This document shows positions 21,041 through 30,928 of a DNA stretch of 64,000 bases, one piece after another (the first letter of the stretch is position 1; the number at the start of each line of letters is the position of its first letter). Made by a program: the position numbers and the translations under genes. Under the pieces are notes generated by a model. It was not told where the DNA came from, searched no databases, and saw nothing but the letters and a program-made list of their open reading frames with translations. This DNA is from Gordionus sp. m RMFG-2023 (taxonomy: Eukaryota; Nematomorpha; Gordioida; Chordodea; Parachordodidae): positions 7,819,985-7,883,984 of the forward strand of contig NC_088776.1 of assembly GCF_954871325.1 (NCBI RefSeq), written 5' to 3'.

Positions 21041-22366
21041 TTATTTAGAGGTACTTGGAGCAGCAACAGGCGGAACATATGTGCCAGACTCTATCTCCTG
21101 CATGAGAGTCACGACCTCATCGCTCACCTTTACTTTGTAGAGCTCTGCGATCTCCTTGTATGCCAAAACCCCACTGGCAATACCCGATATCCTGTCCATC
21201 GAAAATGCCTCATTTTCACGATACTCGATGTATCTCTTTAGGGCCTTGCTATAATCAGCGCTATAATCCTCAGCTGATTGGTATAAGTTGCCCTTGTAAT
21301 GAGGCGACTGCATGAGCGTGCTGTTCTTCATTACAATTTCACCATAGGTGCCGGTTCGACCAATGTACTGCGTGGCTTCGTTGTCGTCGAATGGCATTTT
21401 TCTCGCCAAGGCTGGTACACCCTCACATAGATAAGCAGCACCGATGTGGTAGATAGCAGGTGTCTCACTTATTGTATCCACTTTTTGTTTCAAAGTTTTA
21501 AAGTCGCCGAGGTTTGGCACTAGCACAACTGCATTCGATTTAACCATGCGCTTAAAGAAAGCGTGTGCAACAAAGTGGCGTGCTGTGCCAGCTGGGTTGC
21601 TGTTTATCCTGAGTGATAGATCAGCAGTGGGCGTGATCCCAGTCTCTCTTCCGGTGTTTAGTAGCGGAGTTGACAGTGCAACATGCTGCAGACCTAGCTG
21701 CGTAAGTACTTGTCTGGTGGATGCCCAATGAGATACACGGTGTATCACATGGACTGTCTTGGGCTCGTACTGTTCACCTATCTTAGCTCGCATCACTTTC
21801 CTTATATAACCAGCCGTTGATCCCTGCCCTGTATGGTGGTTCTCTTTGTAAAAGTTAACTTTAGCTGCGCTAATCAGAACCACACACAGCTGGAGGTTTT
21901 CCTTACTCATTGACTCCGCTATTATGCTGTTCTCTTCGTTTGTGTAAGCTGCCATCTTCGTTCTGGTCACTATCCTCCAGTCTCCATCTGGCACGGTTGT
22001 TTCGCCTTTGTAGCATATGAGCTTACAGCTGAAGCAGACATATACCGATCCCAGCAATATCTTCTTGTCGATCCTCGACATAGTGGCGAATGACGTGTGC
22101 TTCACTATGTCGTAGACAGCATAGTTGACCATGCTGTTAAACCTGCGATATGGCACAAATGAGTCTGCGACGTCCGTCTTTCCCTTCACGGCGAGGTGAA
22201 CAACTGCTAATTTCTCTGATTCGCTTAGTGCTGTCTCCGTACCTGCTGCTAGTCCACCTTCGTACATTCCATTAAATGGAGGCAGGCCAACCACAGCTTC
22301 AAAGCCATCCTGGTTATAGACCGTTTCCTTATCCTCAAACATATCTATGTTTAATAAGGTAGTCAT
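21041..22366 (-). CDS. endogenous viral nucleoprotein-like gene, intact frame
   Basis: A 441-codon frame looks whole. The product is soluble, rich in A, V, T and K, with no signal peptide, membrane segment or enzymatic motif. Its size and style fit a nucleocapsid protein of a non-segmented negative-strand RNA virus; a chuvirus-like (Jingchuvirales) origin is my best guess, unconfirmed. GC is about 45 percent, far above the host background. There are no introns. It is flanked by A/G-rich DNA on the upstream side and by an A-rich (T-rich on plus) tract after the stop, as for a copied viral mRNA. It lies between the two LTRs. A domesticated host gene is the alternative, given the intact frame; recent insertion explains it equally well. 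Confidence 0.6.
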   Translation of the reverse strand: MTTLLNIDMFEDKETVYNQDGFEAVVGLPPFNGMYEGGLAAGTETALSESEKLAVVHLAVKGKTDVADSFVPYRRFNSMVNYAVYDIVKHTSFATMSRIDKKILLGSVYVCFSCKLICYKGETTVPDGDWRIVTRTKMAAYTNEENSIIAESMSKENLQLCVVLISAAKVNFYKENHHTGQGSTAGYIRKVMRAKIGEQYEPKTVHVIHRVSHWASTRQVLTQLGLQHVALSTPLLNTGRETGITPTADLSLRINSNPAGTARHFVAHAFFKRMVKSNAVVLVPNLGDFKTLKQKVDTISETPAIYHIGAAYLCEGVPALARKMPFDDNEATQYIGRTGTYGEIVMKNSTLMQSPHYKGNLYQSAEDYSADYSKALKRYIEYRENEAFSMDRISGIASGVLAYKEIAELYKVKVSDEVVTLMQEIESGTYVPPVAAPSTSK

Positions 22367-22532
22367 TATTTTTTTCTCTAGCTTCTTTTCGATTCTTTTC
22401 TCTTCCCTTTTCTCTGCTTTTTTGTCTTTTTGAGCTTGACTTTTTGGAATTTTGGGATTATTTTATTTAACTGTTATAGTTTTATCTCTCCACGTTTCAC
22501 TTTTAACGAAGTCTTAGTGTTCGTTGTTGGTG

Positions 22533-23264
22533 CTGCTTCCATTTAATGGAATGTACGAAGGTGGACTAGCAGCAGGTACGGAGACAGCACTAAGCGAATC
22601 AGAGAAATTAGCAGTTGTTCACCTCGCCGTGAAGGGAAAGACGGACGTCGCAGACTCATTTGTGCCATATCGCAGGTTTAACAGCATGGTCAACTATGCT
22701 GTCTACGACATAGTGAAGCACACGTCATTCGCCACTATGTCGAGGATCGACAAGAAGATATTACTGGGATCGGTATATGTCTGCTTCAGCTGTAAGCTCA
22801 TATGCTACAAAGGCGAAACAACCGTGCCAGATGGAGACTGGAGGATAGTGACCAGAACGAAGATGGCAGCTTACACAAACGAAGAGAACAGCATAATAGC
22901 GGAGTCAATGAGTAAGGAAAACCTTCAGCTGTGTGTGGTTCTGATTAGCGCAGCTAAAGTTAACTTTTACAAAGAGAACCACCATACAGGGCAGGGATCA
23001 ACGGCTGGTTATATAAGGAAAGTGATGCGAGCTAAGATAGGTGAACAGTACGAGCCCAAGACAGTCCATGTGATACACCGTGTATCTCATTGGGCATCCA
23101 CCAGACAAGTACTTACGCAGCTAGGTCTGCAGCATGTTGCACTGTCAACTCCGCTACTAAACACCGGAAGAGAGACTGGGATCACGCCCACTGCTGATCT
23201 ATCACTCAGGATAAACAGCAACCCAGCTGGCACAGCACGCCACTTTGTTGCACACGCTTTCTTC
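22533..23264 (+). pseudogene. second viral gene copy, inverted, partial
   Basis: This carries the middle part of the same gene on the opposite strand, virtually identical to 21041-22366, and lies about 160 bp from it, so the two form a large palindrome. The copy lacks both ends of the gene. It is recent, judging by identity. Confidence 0.85.
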
Positions 23265-23400
23265 CGGTGTTTAGTAGCGGAGTTGACAGTGCAACATGCT
23301 GCAGACCTAGCTGCGTAAGTACTTGTCTGGTGGATGCCCAATGAGATACACGGTGTATCACATGGACTGTCTTGGGCTCGTACTGTTCACCTATCTTAGC
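23262..23400 (-). pseudogene. third viral gene copy, short
   Basis: About 140 bp of the same gene, back on the minus strand and identical to the corresponding part of 21041-22366. It abuts gypsy reverse transcriptase sequence directly. It therefore contributes to the chimeric frame seen there, which is not a real protein. Confidence 0.85.
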
Positions 23401-24412
23401 ACGCAATCCTTTCTCCTTGATTCTCCAAAATACCTCCTCCAGCCTCCTATTATGCTCCTCCTGCGTAATACCTGTTATCAAAACATCGTCCATATAGTAA
23501 AACACTCCCTCCAAACCCTGAAAAACGGCCGCCATTGTCCTCTGAAATATGGGTGCCGAAACACTCAACCCAAACGGCAATCTCTTAAACGCAAATAGTC
23601 CCTTGGGCGTAGTTATGGTCAGCAACTTCTGCATCTCCTTCCTTACCTTCAACTGCAAATACGCATTAGAAAAATCCACCTTCGAAAAATATAAACTCCC
23701 CTTCAAATTCGCCAATATCTCCTCTATCCTCGGTAACGGATATTTTACTTCAACTACCCACGGATTCAATGTTACTCGGAAATCTGCACATAATCTCAAC
23801 TTCCCATTAGCCTTTTTCACCGGTACTAAAGGTGTCGCCCACTCGCTATATTCAACCGGACATACAATATCTTCCTTTACCCATCTATCCAACTCTTGCT
23901 CTAACTCCCGCCTCCATTCAAAAGGTACACGACGTACAGCACAATACTTCGGCACACATCTCTCCTTCATCCGAATCTCCACCTCATAACCCTTCAAACA
24001 ACCCAACTCCTCCTCAAATATTTCTCCATACCTCTCCACTAACTTCTCCACCTCCTTTTGGACATCCTTTATTCCCTCTCCACACCCCCGCAAATTTTTC
24101 GCAACTCCTTGTTCTACAAAATTCTCTCCCTTCTTTTCACTAATCAGCGGCCTCAATACTCCATATCTACTGTCTTGGACATTTCCTATTTCTCCATCTA
24201 CATAAATCGGACCTCTCCCCAACATATATTCTCTCGCATCCTCTTCGCTTTCCACCCAAAACATGGATCTTCCATCGTCTACTCCAATATTATCTCGGCC
24301 CTCCATCCATTCCAAATTTCCTCTCGACATTCTCTTTCGCAAACTCTGCACTACTAAACGCTGGTCCACCGTCCGACACGATTGATTTAGCCACTCCAAA
24401 CTTACGAAAGGC
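23401..24412 (-). mobile_element. Ty3/gypsy reverse transcriptase fossil
   Basis: The minus strand shows a K02A2.6-like gypsy reverse transcriptase: VEYSEWATPLVPV, KLRLCADFRVTLNP, YPLPRIEEI, FSKVDFSNAYLQL, LPFGLSVSAPIFQ and the catalytic FYYMDDVL. Near its upstream edge (24325-24412) is a strip of integrase core (KSIVSDGGPAF) in the same strand, out of normal order. The element is broken and rearranged, about three to five structural breaks in all. The sequence looks little decayed, which suggests a young age. Confidence 0.85.
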
Positions 24413-24419
24413 AAAGTAT

Positions 24420-24767
24420 GGGAAAGGAGAAGTATGGACGTCGGTGATGTATTATAATAATAGTAGGAGGGGAGAGGATTTGTCTCCAGCAGAGAAGTTT
24501 TTAGGGCGCAGAACGAGGATTGGGTTAGATGCTCTGAGGCCGGATTATGAGGGTCCGAGGAGAGAACGGGAGGAGGAGGGACCAGCAAAGTTTATGGTGG
24601 GACAGTCGGTGTGGGCGAGGGTATATGGTGAAAAGGAGAAATGGCGAGCCGGAGTTGTGATGGAAAAGGTAGGAAAAAAGTTAAGTCGGGTCCGTTTTCA
24701 GGATGGCAAGGTTGGTGTGAGACATGAAGATCAGATACGCAGAGGAACGGAAGCGGGGCGAAAGTGA
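24420..24767 (+). mobile_element. gypsy integrase C-terminal part
   Basis: The plus-strand frame has LSPAEKFLGRRTR (the family's TPAELLFGRxLR block) and then a small basic domain with FMVGQSVWARVY and KLSRVRFQDG, the usual tail of gypsy integrases. The strand is opposite to the adjacent reverse transcriptase. Confidence 0.8.
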
Positions 24768-24779
24768 CAGGGGCAAGAG

Positions 24780-26040
24780 GTCAACGAGAGGTCCGAAGTT
24801 AAAAAAATATATATAGGTCAAGGTCACGGGGGTGGTGTAGGTGATCGTTCCGGAAGGCGGAAGGGAAAGGGGATGATATAAAGAGGGGTATATATATATA
24901 TAAGGTGGGAATATAAGTCAAAGTATGATCGAGTCAAATTGTAAAGAAAAATTATAATGTATCAGAGTAAAATGGTAAAAGGAAAATTGTTTTTTTTTGT
25001 GAAATTTGGGTGGAGCTGAAATAAATATTAGAGAAATGTTTAAAATATGTTGAATTAAATAAATTAAGGAGAAATAAAATTATTAAAAAAAAATATTTTT
25101 TGGAAGTTTAGGTTAAATAAAATAATGTAAAGGGAAAAGGGTTTTGAAAGTGTATATTAAGTAAAATAAATTTTCGAAATATATTTGGTGGAATAAACCG
25201 GTAACGAAGAAGGAATAAGCGGCGGAATAATATTGAAGCGAAAATAGTTGAAGGTTCTTGTGGTAAACGGAGGGGCGGAGGCAGGAATAGAATGGGTATG
25301 AATAATGGGAATAGGTGGATGGGATGATGTAATAAGGAGAAGTATTGAGTAAAGTAAGAATGAATTTAAAAAAAAAAAAGAAACAAAAAGTAATAGTAAA
25401 AAAAAAATAACGGGGTTAGGGTTGAGTGATTTGTATTATAATGTTTTTTTTATAAAAAGTAATAGTAAAAAAAAAAATAACGGGGTTAGGGTTGAGTGAT
25501 TTGTATTATAATGTTTTTTTTTATATTATAATGTTGTATTTTGTTGGCAGGGAAGAGTGAATTAAAAGGAAAAAAAAATAATAATAATATGTTAATAAAG
25601 GGAGTAATGGTTGTTTGTTGTTTTTAATTTTTCTTAAGAGAAAAATAGTAGGAGTTAAGGTTAAATGATAAAAAAATATAATAAAATTAATAAAAGTTTT
25701 TCTGTTAACGAAAATAGAGAGAGAAAGAGAGGAAAAAAGAAATAGAGTTAGGGAGATGGGGTATTGAAATATAAAGGAAATGATTTACGAGTAAGAGAGT
25801 GTTGAGAAAAGGAAAATTTTGAATAAGAAAGAGAAGAAGAAAACATAAAATTCATAATTTTATTCGGTAGAGGAAAATATCATTTTATTCGGTATGCCGA
25901 TTATTAATAAGTAAGTCGTTATATATATATATGCAAGGAGAGTGATGAGGAAAGGGGAGGGAAGAAAAGGGGGAAAGCAGAAAAAAAAAATAATAATATG
26001 AGAAGGTAAATGATTATGTGATATAGATATGTAGACCTGG
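24780..26040 (+). other. purine-rich retroelement stretch, no gene
   Basis: The plus strand is dominated by A and G, with C almost absent over 1.2 kb. The same purine bias is seen on the sense strand of the gypsy pol parts, so this is probably retroelement sequence whose reading frame I cannot recognise. It contains a 67-bp tandem duplication (25389-25523) and AT microsatellites near 24890 and 25920. Confidence 0.5.
25389..25523 (+). repeat. 67-bp tandem duplication with GGGGTTAGGGTT
   Basis: Two adjacent units run from AAAGTAATAGTAAAAAAAA through CGGGGTTAGGGTTGAGTG to TGTATTATAATGTTTTTT and are nearly identical. The GGTTAGGGTT word resembles animal telomere repeats but occurs only once per unit. 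Confidence 0.85.
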
Positions 26041-26048
26041 GTACTCAT

Positions 26049-26372
26049 TTGATGCGAAATACGATAATTAGTGCGGATATGGAACCGCTTGCTAGTGAAT
26101 GGAGGGCTTTAGCCCAGGAAGGCACGAGATCAATGGAGGGGAAGAGAAGACCATCAGAGCACTCAAGGGAAACGGTACGTGAAGAAAGAGACAGGGTGAT
26201 ATGTTATGGTTGTGGAATGGCGGGACATATCCGACGGTGGTGTCCCAAGGAACGGTTTGATACTATGGGGGGCGAACCTGGAAGGAGTCGGAGCCAACGT
26301 CCGCATCTTCCGATAACAGAGAAATACAATTATATCAACGAATGGCGCCGGACACGCCAGTGTTACGGGTAG
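26049..26372 (+). mobile_element. gag-type zinc knuckle frame
   Basis: The 107-codon frame holds CYGCGMAGHIRRWCP, a C-x2-C-x4-H-x4-C zinc knuckle of retroelement gag proteins, inside an R/E-rich protein. It lies directly upstream of the polypurine tract and right LTR, which is an abnormal place for gag and consistent with rearrangement. Confidence 0.75.
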
Positions 26373-26416
26373 GAGAAGAGGAATATAGGCAGTTGTTGGA
26401 GCCAACGAGGTCCGAT

Positions 26417-26428
26417 AAAGGGGGGAAA
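26417..26428 (+). promoter_or_regulatory. polypurine tract of the LTR element
   Basis: AAAGGGGGGAAA lies immediately before the TG of the right LTR. This is the usual plus-strand primer site and it sets the orientation of the terminal repeats. Confidence 0.8.
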
Positions 26429-26642
26429 TGTCATAAATGAGTGACATATTTGATAATATTTATTGCGTGAACATTAATAAATAAATTGTGCCGGTTCATT
26501 ATTAGACCGTATTTTAATATTTTGTTTTATTTTATTTTTAGATATAGAAATTAAGTTTTGTTGAATCATAATGAAATTGTATTTTATGCGCTTCCCTATA
26601 AAAGGGAAGCGAAATATTATAAAATTGATTTTTTTTTTCTTT
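26429..26642 (+). repeat. right long terminal repeat (214 bp shared)
   Basis: Identical to 20614-20827 over the shared length. The full repeat may extend further right, since the left copy is replaced by other DNA after 20827. No flanking target duplication could be recognised. Confidence 0.85.
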
Positions 26643-26801
26643 CTTAACTAATTATATATTTTGTTGTTGTAAAATTATATTTTATTAATTTGGTTTGCAA
26701 AATAAAATAGTCCTTATATTATTCGTTCTAATATTAATTCAAGCGGCACAGCGTAATAATATCAAACTTCTTTGATAGCCTAATTAATTAATAATGAATT
26801 T

Positions 26802-27409
26802 TAGGGTTGTGCCGAATCACAAATAATTCATCGATCTGATATTTATGTTGATGTTCATTTAAAAACCAACTAACTTTCACGAATGAAATATATATATATT
26901 TTATAATTCTCCAAAGGTTAAATAATCTCATTTAAAATATTTGCAAATGTTTACCAGGAATGTAATGTTGCTAAACAACTCCATTTAAGAATTTTAGCCA
27001 AAATGTTATTACCAAAGCCGCCTCAAAATTTGGCCAATACAAGTTTAAATCTTTCAGCCATCTGTGGGCTTAATCAATAAACTTGAATAATTTCTCCCGA
27101 CCAAAATTTTAAATCCGTTTTTTTAAAAAAAATTAATCAAATCGAGGCGCTTGCTTAACAACACTAGCTGAATGTGAGTCGTTATATATTTTAAAATACT
27201 TTTCGTGTTTTTAACCATTTTTTTATATAAAGTTCCTTTTCATTAATTTATTATTAAATTATTTTATAAAATAAAAATAATTATGTATACAATCATAAAA
27301 TAATCAAAAACAATAGAATATAACGAATAGATTTATTTTGGCCCGATCCTTTCTGAAAACGTTAAATAGGTGTCAATCCGATCCGATATATAATATCGGC
27401 ACAGCCCTA
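26802..27409. mobile_element. MITE family B, TAGGGYTGTGCCGA termini
   Basis: The ends TAGGGTTGTGCCGAATC and ATATCGGCACAGCCCTA are inverted repeats. Subterminal words such as CCGATCCGATATA are of hAT style. Flanks ATGAATTT and GAATCTAT are at best a decayed duplication. It contains a nested family A MITE at 26963-27166. Confidence 0.65.
26963..27166. mobile_element. MITE family A, copy 3, nested
   Basis: The left end is TAATGTTGCTAAACAACTCC and the right end CTTAACAACACTA, with the internal family words. It is inserted inside MITE family B, so it is younger than that copy. Confidence 0.65.
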
Positions 27410-27645
27410 GAATCTATTAACATTTAATATATATATTACAAGTAGCCATCTCTAGAAATATTTCTTTAACTAGGCCGAAAAAAGATTAAATAGAATATTC
27501 TTAAATTTTTATCACAAGGGTTCCCCAGAAATAATATAAATAATTTACAATATTTTTATGCATAACGTTTAATCAGATTTCGTATAAAATTTTTAAGAGT
27601 ATATATATCATTGATAATATTATATAAAATAATTAAAATTAAAAC

Positions 27646-28271
27646 TCAAAGTGGTAGATGTAATGTTTTTAAAAGAGCTATACATCGCTAACATATCGTT
27701 GGGTAAGATAACCATGAACATTTGATAATCTATAGCATCCTCTCTTTCGGTGTATTTTTTGATTTCTCCCATGATAACAGCATCATCGAATGAGTCTATA
27801 AATGACCTAAATATTTTTTTTTAAAATGCAAATTAATTCTAATTTACGTATTGTAATAAGTCTTTTTTTTATCGATTAAATAGCACACCCTCGGAACCGC
27901 GTTGAATCTAAAAAAACTGAGTAACATCTGTTAAAATAAATTTTTAAGTAAGGAACTTCGGAATATTGTTTTAGTCAAGGTGTTAAACTCTGTATTTAAC
28001 TGTATGTTTTTTGGAAAAAAAATTACATGGCTGGATCGTAAATCCTAAATCTTGACATCGCGAGAGCGTAACGTTGAAGTCTTAAAATGAAGGCTAAACC
28101 ATTAGATTTATAGCTATGGGACATGATAACGAACCAAGACTCCAGCTCGTTATCGTTGAGCATTTGCGAAGGCGGGCTAATTAAGCTTGAATCCTCATCT
28201 CCAACTGATTCATTCACGCCTTCATAAACAGTAGAAAATTCTGGCCTCTTCTTTAACACATAAAAAAACAA
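27646..28271 (-). CDS. Argonaute MID-domain exons, locus 1
   Basis: There are two exons on the minus strand. Exon 1 (about 28271-28027) reads ELESWFVIMSHSY, then LAFILRLQRYALAMSRFRI. Exon 2 (27806-27646) follows a 220-nt GT-AG intron and contains DYQMFMVILPNDM, then YSSFKNITSTTL. This matches the Argonaute MID fold order (IKVWAI..., the conserved QLVVVILPG strand, then Y-x-x-x-K). The Y and K correspond to the guide 5'-phosphate contacts (Y529 and K533 in human AGO2). Argonautes bind small RNAs to silence transcripts. A paralog at 59990-60440 shares intron position and phase. A conserved donor-like GTTTTA at the end suggests that PIWI exons follow, but none was found next to it; a MITE and the LTR element lie there. 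Upstream PAZ exons were not located. Confidence 0.65.
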
Positions 28272-28319
28272 TATAGATATTGAATTATTTTAAAAAGAAA
28301 TGTTAAGATTAGTGTGATA

Positions 28320-28410
28320 AACCGTTAAAAAAAAGAGTTGTTGCCTTATGCGTTATTCGTTACTTTTAAAAAGAATATCTAGCGATACTCGTTACTTTTG
28401 AATTGAAAAT
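28320..28410. repeat. hAT-like subterminal block (CGTTACT type)
   Basis: Repeated GCGTTATTCGTTACTTTT and CGATACTCGTTACTTTT words. A similar block lies at 33595-33695 (CGTTATCGTTACTCGTTACC). Solo ends of one family are likely; they were not paired. Confidence 0.45.
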
Positions 28411-29184
28411 TTTTGGTATATTTATATTATACTAATATAAATGAGTAGTAAAATACAAACAGAGAGATTTAGTGTTCAAGGCAATTTAATCTGTGGTAAA
28501 GCATACATTCAATGGGGGGGGGGGGGGGGAGAAAGAAGTGACGGGTATACTTGATTAAAGAAGGACTCAGTTATTTTTCAATGTTGCACGAAGTCCCAAA
28601 TAGAATATACCTACCAGAACAAATCTGTGAATAAAAATCGAACCATTTTTTGTTATAAATTTTAAAAGTGGAAAAGAAATCCACTATTTAATATTTTTTA
28701 GGAAACCGGAATCGCCATTTTTAAAAATATTCATAACAGGAATTATTTATTTAAAACTCTGATCAAGATATAACTTTCCAAAAGCAAATAAATTTGGGAC
28801 TGCATTGGGCGGGTTTTTGGACCAAAGGCCCGCTCACCCAATGTTTTAAAAAAAATTTAACCCGAACTCCCAACCCGCCCAGTTTATAAAAATATATATA
28901 ACTCGCCCGATCCGCCCGTCCATTAGTCTAAAATGTTTTACCCTCCTGCCCATTATTTATAAAAATTTTTAACCCAAGTCCACTTTTAAAATTTAATAAT
29001 GGCCATTCTTTCAATTTTTTAAGCATCTAATAAAAATATTTCAGCATTACATCTCTACAAAAAGTTTATAATTTAGGAAATTAATTTAAGTATAAAAAAA
29101 CATTCAATTTAAATTATGAATAATTTATTTGATCAAATATAATATTTATGAAATAAATATAAAATTGATTTTATAAGTAATTAT

Positions 29185-29352
29185 AATGTAAAAATAATAA
29201 TGAAGCGACATTTTCTGGATTCAAACACGTTCTTCTTTGTTCTAAAAACCTTCCAGCAAGCTAAATCGCAGGAATTGTCAATATTTTTCTTGCTAATCTT
29301 GATAGCTTTGGCAAATCTCTTGTCGTTTCCACCAAAGTAGAATCGGCTTCCT
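29185..29352 (-). pseudogene. hAT transposase C-terminal remnant
   Basis: The minus strand reads LPKLSRLARKILTIPA, then after a stop and a shifted stretch LEQRRTCLNPENVASL. This is the hAT C-terminal dimerisation region (P-x-L-S-x-x-A-x-x-I-L-x-I-P-A, then R-x-x-L-x-P-x-x-V). The usual SSxxERxFS in between is lost by an indel. The rest of the transposase is gone, replaced by the neighbouring gypsy fossil. Confidence 0.6.
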
Positions 29353-29374
29353 CAGGTGACACCCGGATGTCCCG

Positions 29375-30225
29375 TTTAAAACTCTTTTTTGAAGTGAGTA
29401 CGAAGATTATTCTGCCATTCCAAAATAAAATACCGTTCTATTTTAGTAATCGTTTGATGCTATTCGGAATAGTAACAGAACAAAATACTATACAGTTTTA
29501 TAAACCAGATCTCGAGTTAATATTAGAAACAGATGAATCAAACCAAGGATTTGGAGCTGTATTCATGCAAAAATATGATGATGGTATCGAATTTCCAATA
29601 GCCTACACCAAGAACTTTACAAGACGCTGAAAAGAATTATTCAAAGAAGCAAAAGCAATAATAAACGGCGTAAAAAATCTCTTAACTATTTGTATGTACG
29701 AACATTTATAATTTGAACAGACCACAAACCTTTAATAAAGATATATGGTAATAACAGAGATTTATGCTTATTAACATACCAAAGATTATTACGTTGGGCT
29801 TATAAATTATCTGCATATGATTATAATATAATGTACAAGAATGGCGTTAATAATATAATTGCAGATGCTTTATCGCGAAACCCAATAGAGAAAAATGATG
29901 ATAGAATAACAAGTGAAAATAAAACAGTGAAATATATAAGAAATCTTACTTATGACACATTAACTCTATCAAGAATGGTAAAAATATCAAGCACCAGAAT
30001 TACAAGCTTTTAGAACAAGAATAGATGAAATAGAAAATGATGACGGTATTTTATTTTTGAATGGCAGATTAATCATTCCGTAATCACTTCAAAAAAGAGT
30101 TTTGCATATATTGCATACGGGACATCCGGGTATTACAATGAAATCCATTACGAGACATTGAAAAATTAGATAAAGATGTCGAAAAACTAGTAAAGTGTTC
30201 TTCACTTAAAAAAACGATTGATACA
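29375..30225 (+). mobile_element. Ty3/gypsy pol fossil (RNase H to integrase zinc finger)
   Basis: The plus strand shows LILETDESNQGFGAVFMQ (start of gypsy RNase H), an FPIAYTKNFT block, NGVNNIIADALSRNP (end of RNase H and linker), and a HILHTGHPGITM-like start of the integrase zinc finger. It is broken in roughly five or more places and lacks LTRs. It lies wholly inside the hAT element 28801-30476. Confidence 0.8.
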
Positions 30226-30752
30226 ATAAAAAATAAATATTTTTATTGATCATTTAATTAATTACGATCTTTCTTTAGTTTGTTTTTGAACAAAAATTTT
30301 AAATTTCCTTCCCGCCCATTGTTTAAATTTCTTAACCCGCCCACCCACCCGCCCGTCCATAGTTTTAAAAATTTTTTAAATCGCCCGCCTTCCCATTTTC
30401 AAATTTTTTTTACCCGCCCACTTAGATGTTCGGGTGTGGGCGGGCGGGCCGAAACCCCGCCCAATGCAGACCTCTATTTGGGACAGTCGTTGAAGAAGAG
30501 CGCTTGGAACACTTGATTCTAAAATAAAAAATGTTCACTTTATTTATATTTCTTATCGTATAATACATCTTTTTTACAACTAAAAATTAAAATATAATAT
30601 CAAAAGATTAAGTTATAAAACGAAAAGCAAAATTAAAAAAAAAGTATGATTTGAAATAAGTTAAATATATCAGAATTAATTTAATGAATGCACGTTACAT
30701 AAAATTTAAACATATTACTATTCACTAACAAAATATAAAATATTTTAATTTA

Positions 30753-30928
30753 TCAATTCCTATAATATAAGAGTCGTATATCTACATTATCGTTTGTTCC
30801 GAAATGTAAACAGCTTAATTTCAATTCTTTAAACATAAATTGTAATAAAAATATTATAATTAGATCAATGGGATCAATAGCCACCACATTTTCTATTTTA
30901 GAAAGTGAAGATATGTGCTTTTGTGCAC
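30753..30928 (-). CDS. possible terminal exon, unrecognised
   Basis: The minus-strand block begins after a TTATTGTAG acceptor and runs 58 codons to a stop, entering with a one-base split codon. It contains AQKHISSLSKIENVVAIDPI, a hydrophobic LIIIFLLQFMF and LKLSCLHFGTNDNVDIR. The composition is mixed and protein-like. It lies downstream, on the same strand, of the exon at 31489-31617, but the phases do not join directly, so another exon would be needed between. No family is recognised. Confidence 0.4.

Larger units (their letters stand above)
20614..26642 (+). mobile_element. rearranged LTR retrotransposon with captured viral gene
   Basis: Two identical direct repeats of 214 bp (20614-20827 and 26429-26642) begin TGTCATAAATGAGTGAC. 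The right one is preceded by a purine tract AAAGGGGGGAAA at 26417, the expected 3' polypurine tract, which gives a plus orientation. Between them lie a virus-like gene in three copies of alternating strand, gypsy reverse transcriptase and an integrase strip on the minus strand, an integrase tail on the plus strand, a purine-rich stretch and a zinc-knuckle frame. Part order and polarity do not match any working element, so it is a scrambled fossil. It looks young, because the repeats and the viral copies are nearly identical. Confidence 0.75.
28801..30476. mobile_element. hAT element (CCCGCCCA subterminal repeats)
   Basis: Perfect 8-bp target duplications TTTGGGAC flank it (28793-28800 and 30477-30484). 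The inverted ends share CTGCATTGGGCGGG; the left end has lost a few terminal bases compared with the right (TAGAGGTCTGCATTGGG). Both subterminal zones (28801-28990 and 30296-30476) are filled with CCCGCCCA-like words. Inside are a hAT transposase remnant and a gypsy fossil. Confidence 0.85.

Noticed and set aside
23206-24588. 460-codon minus frame as a single protein
   Set aside because: It runs through viral gene sequence, gypsy reverse transcriptase, an integrase strip and antisense integrase tail. It is an accident of rearrangement, not one gene.
25389-25523. Interstitial telomere repeat
   Set aside because: GGGGTTAGGGTT occurs once in each of two duplicated units; there is no tandem telomeric array.
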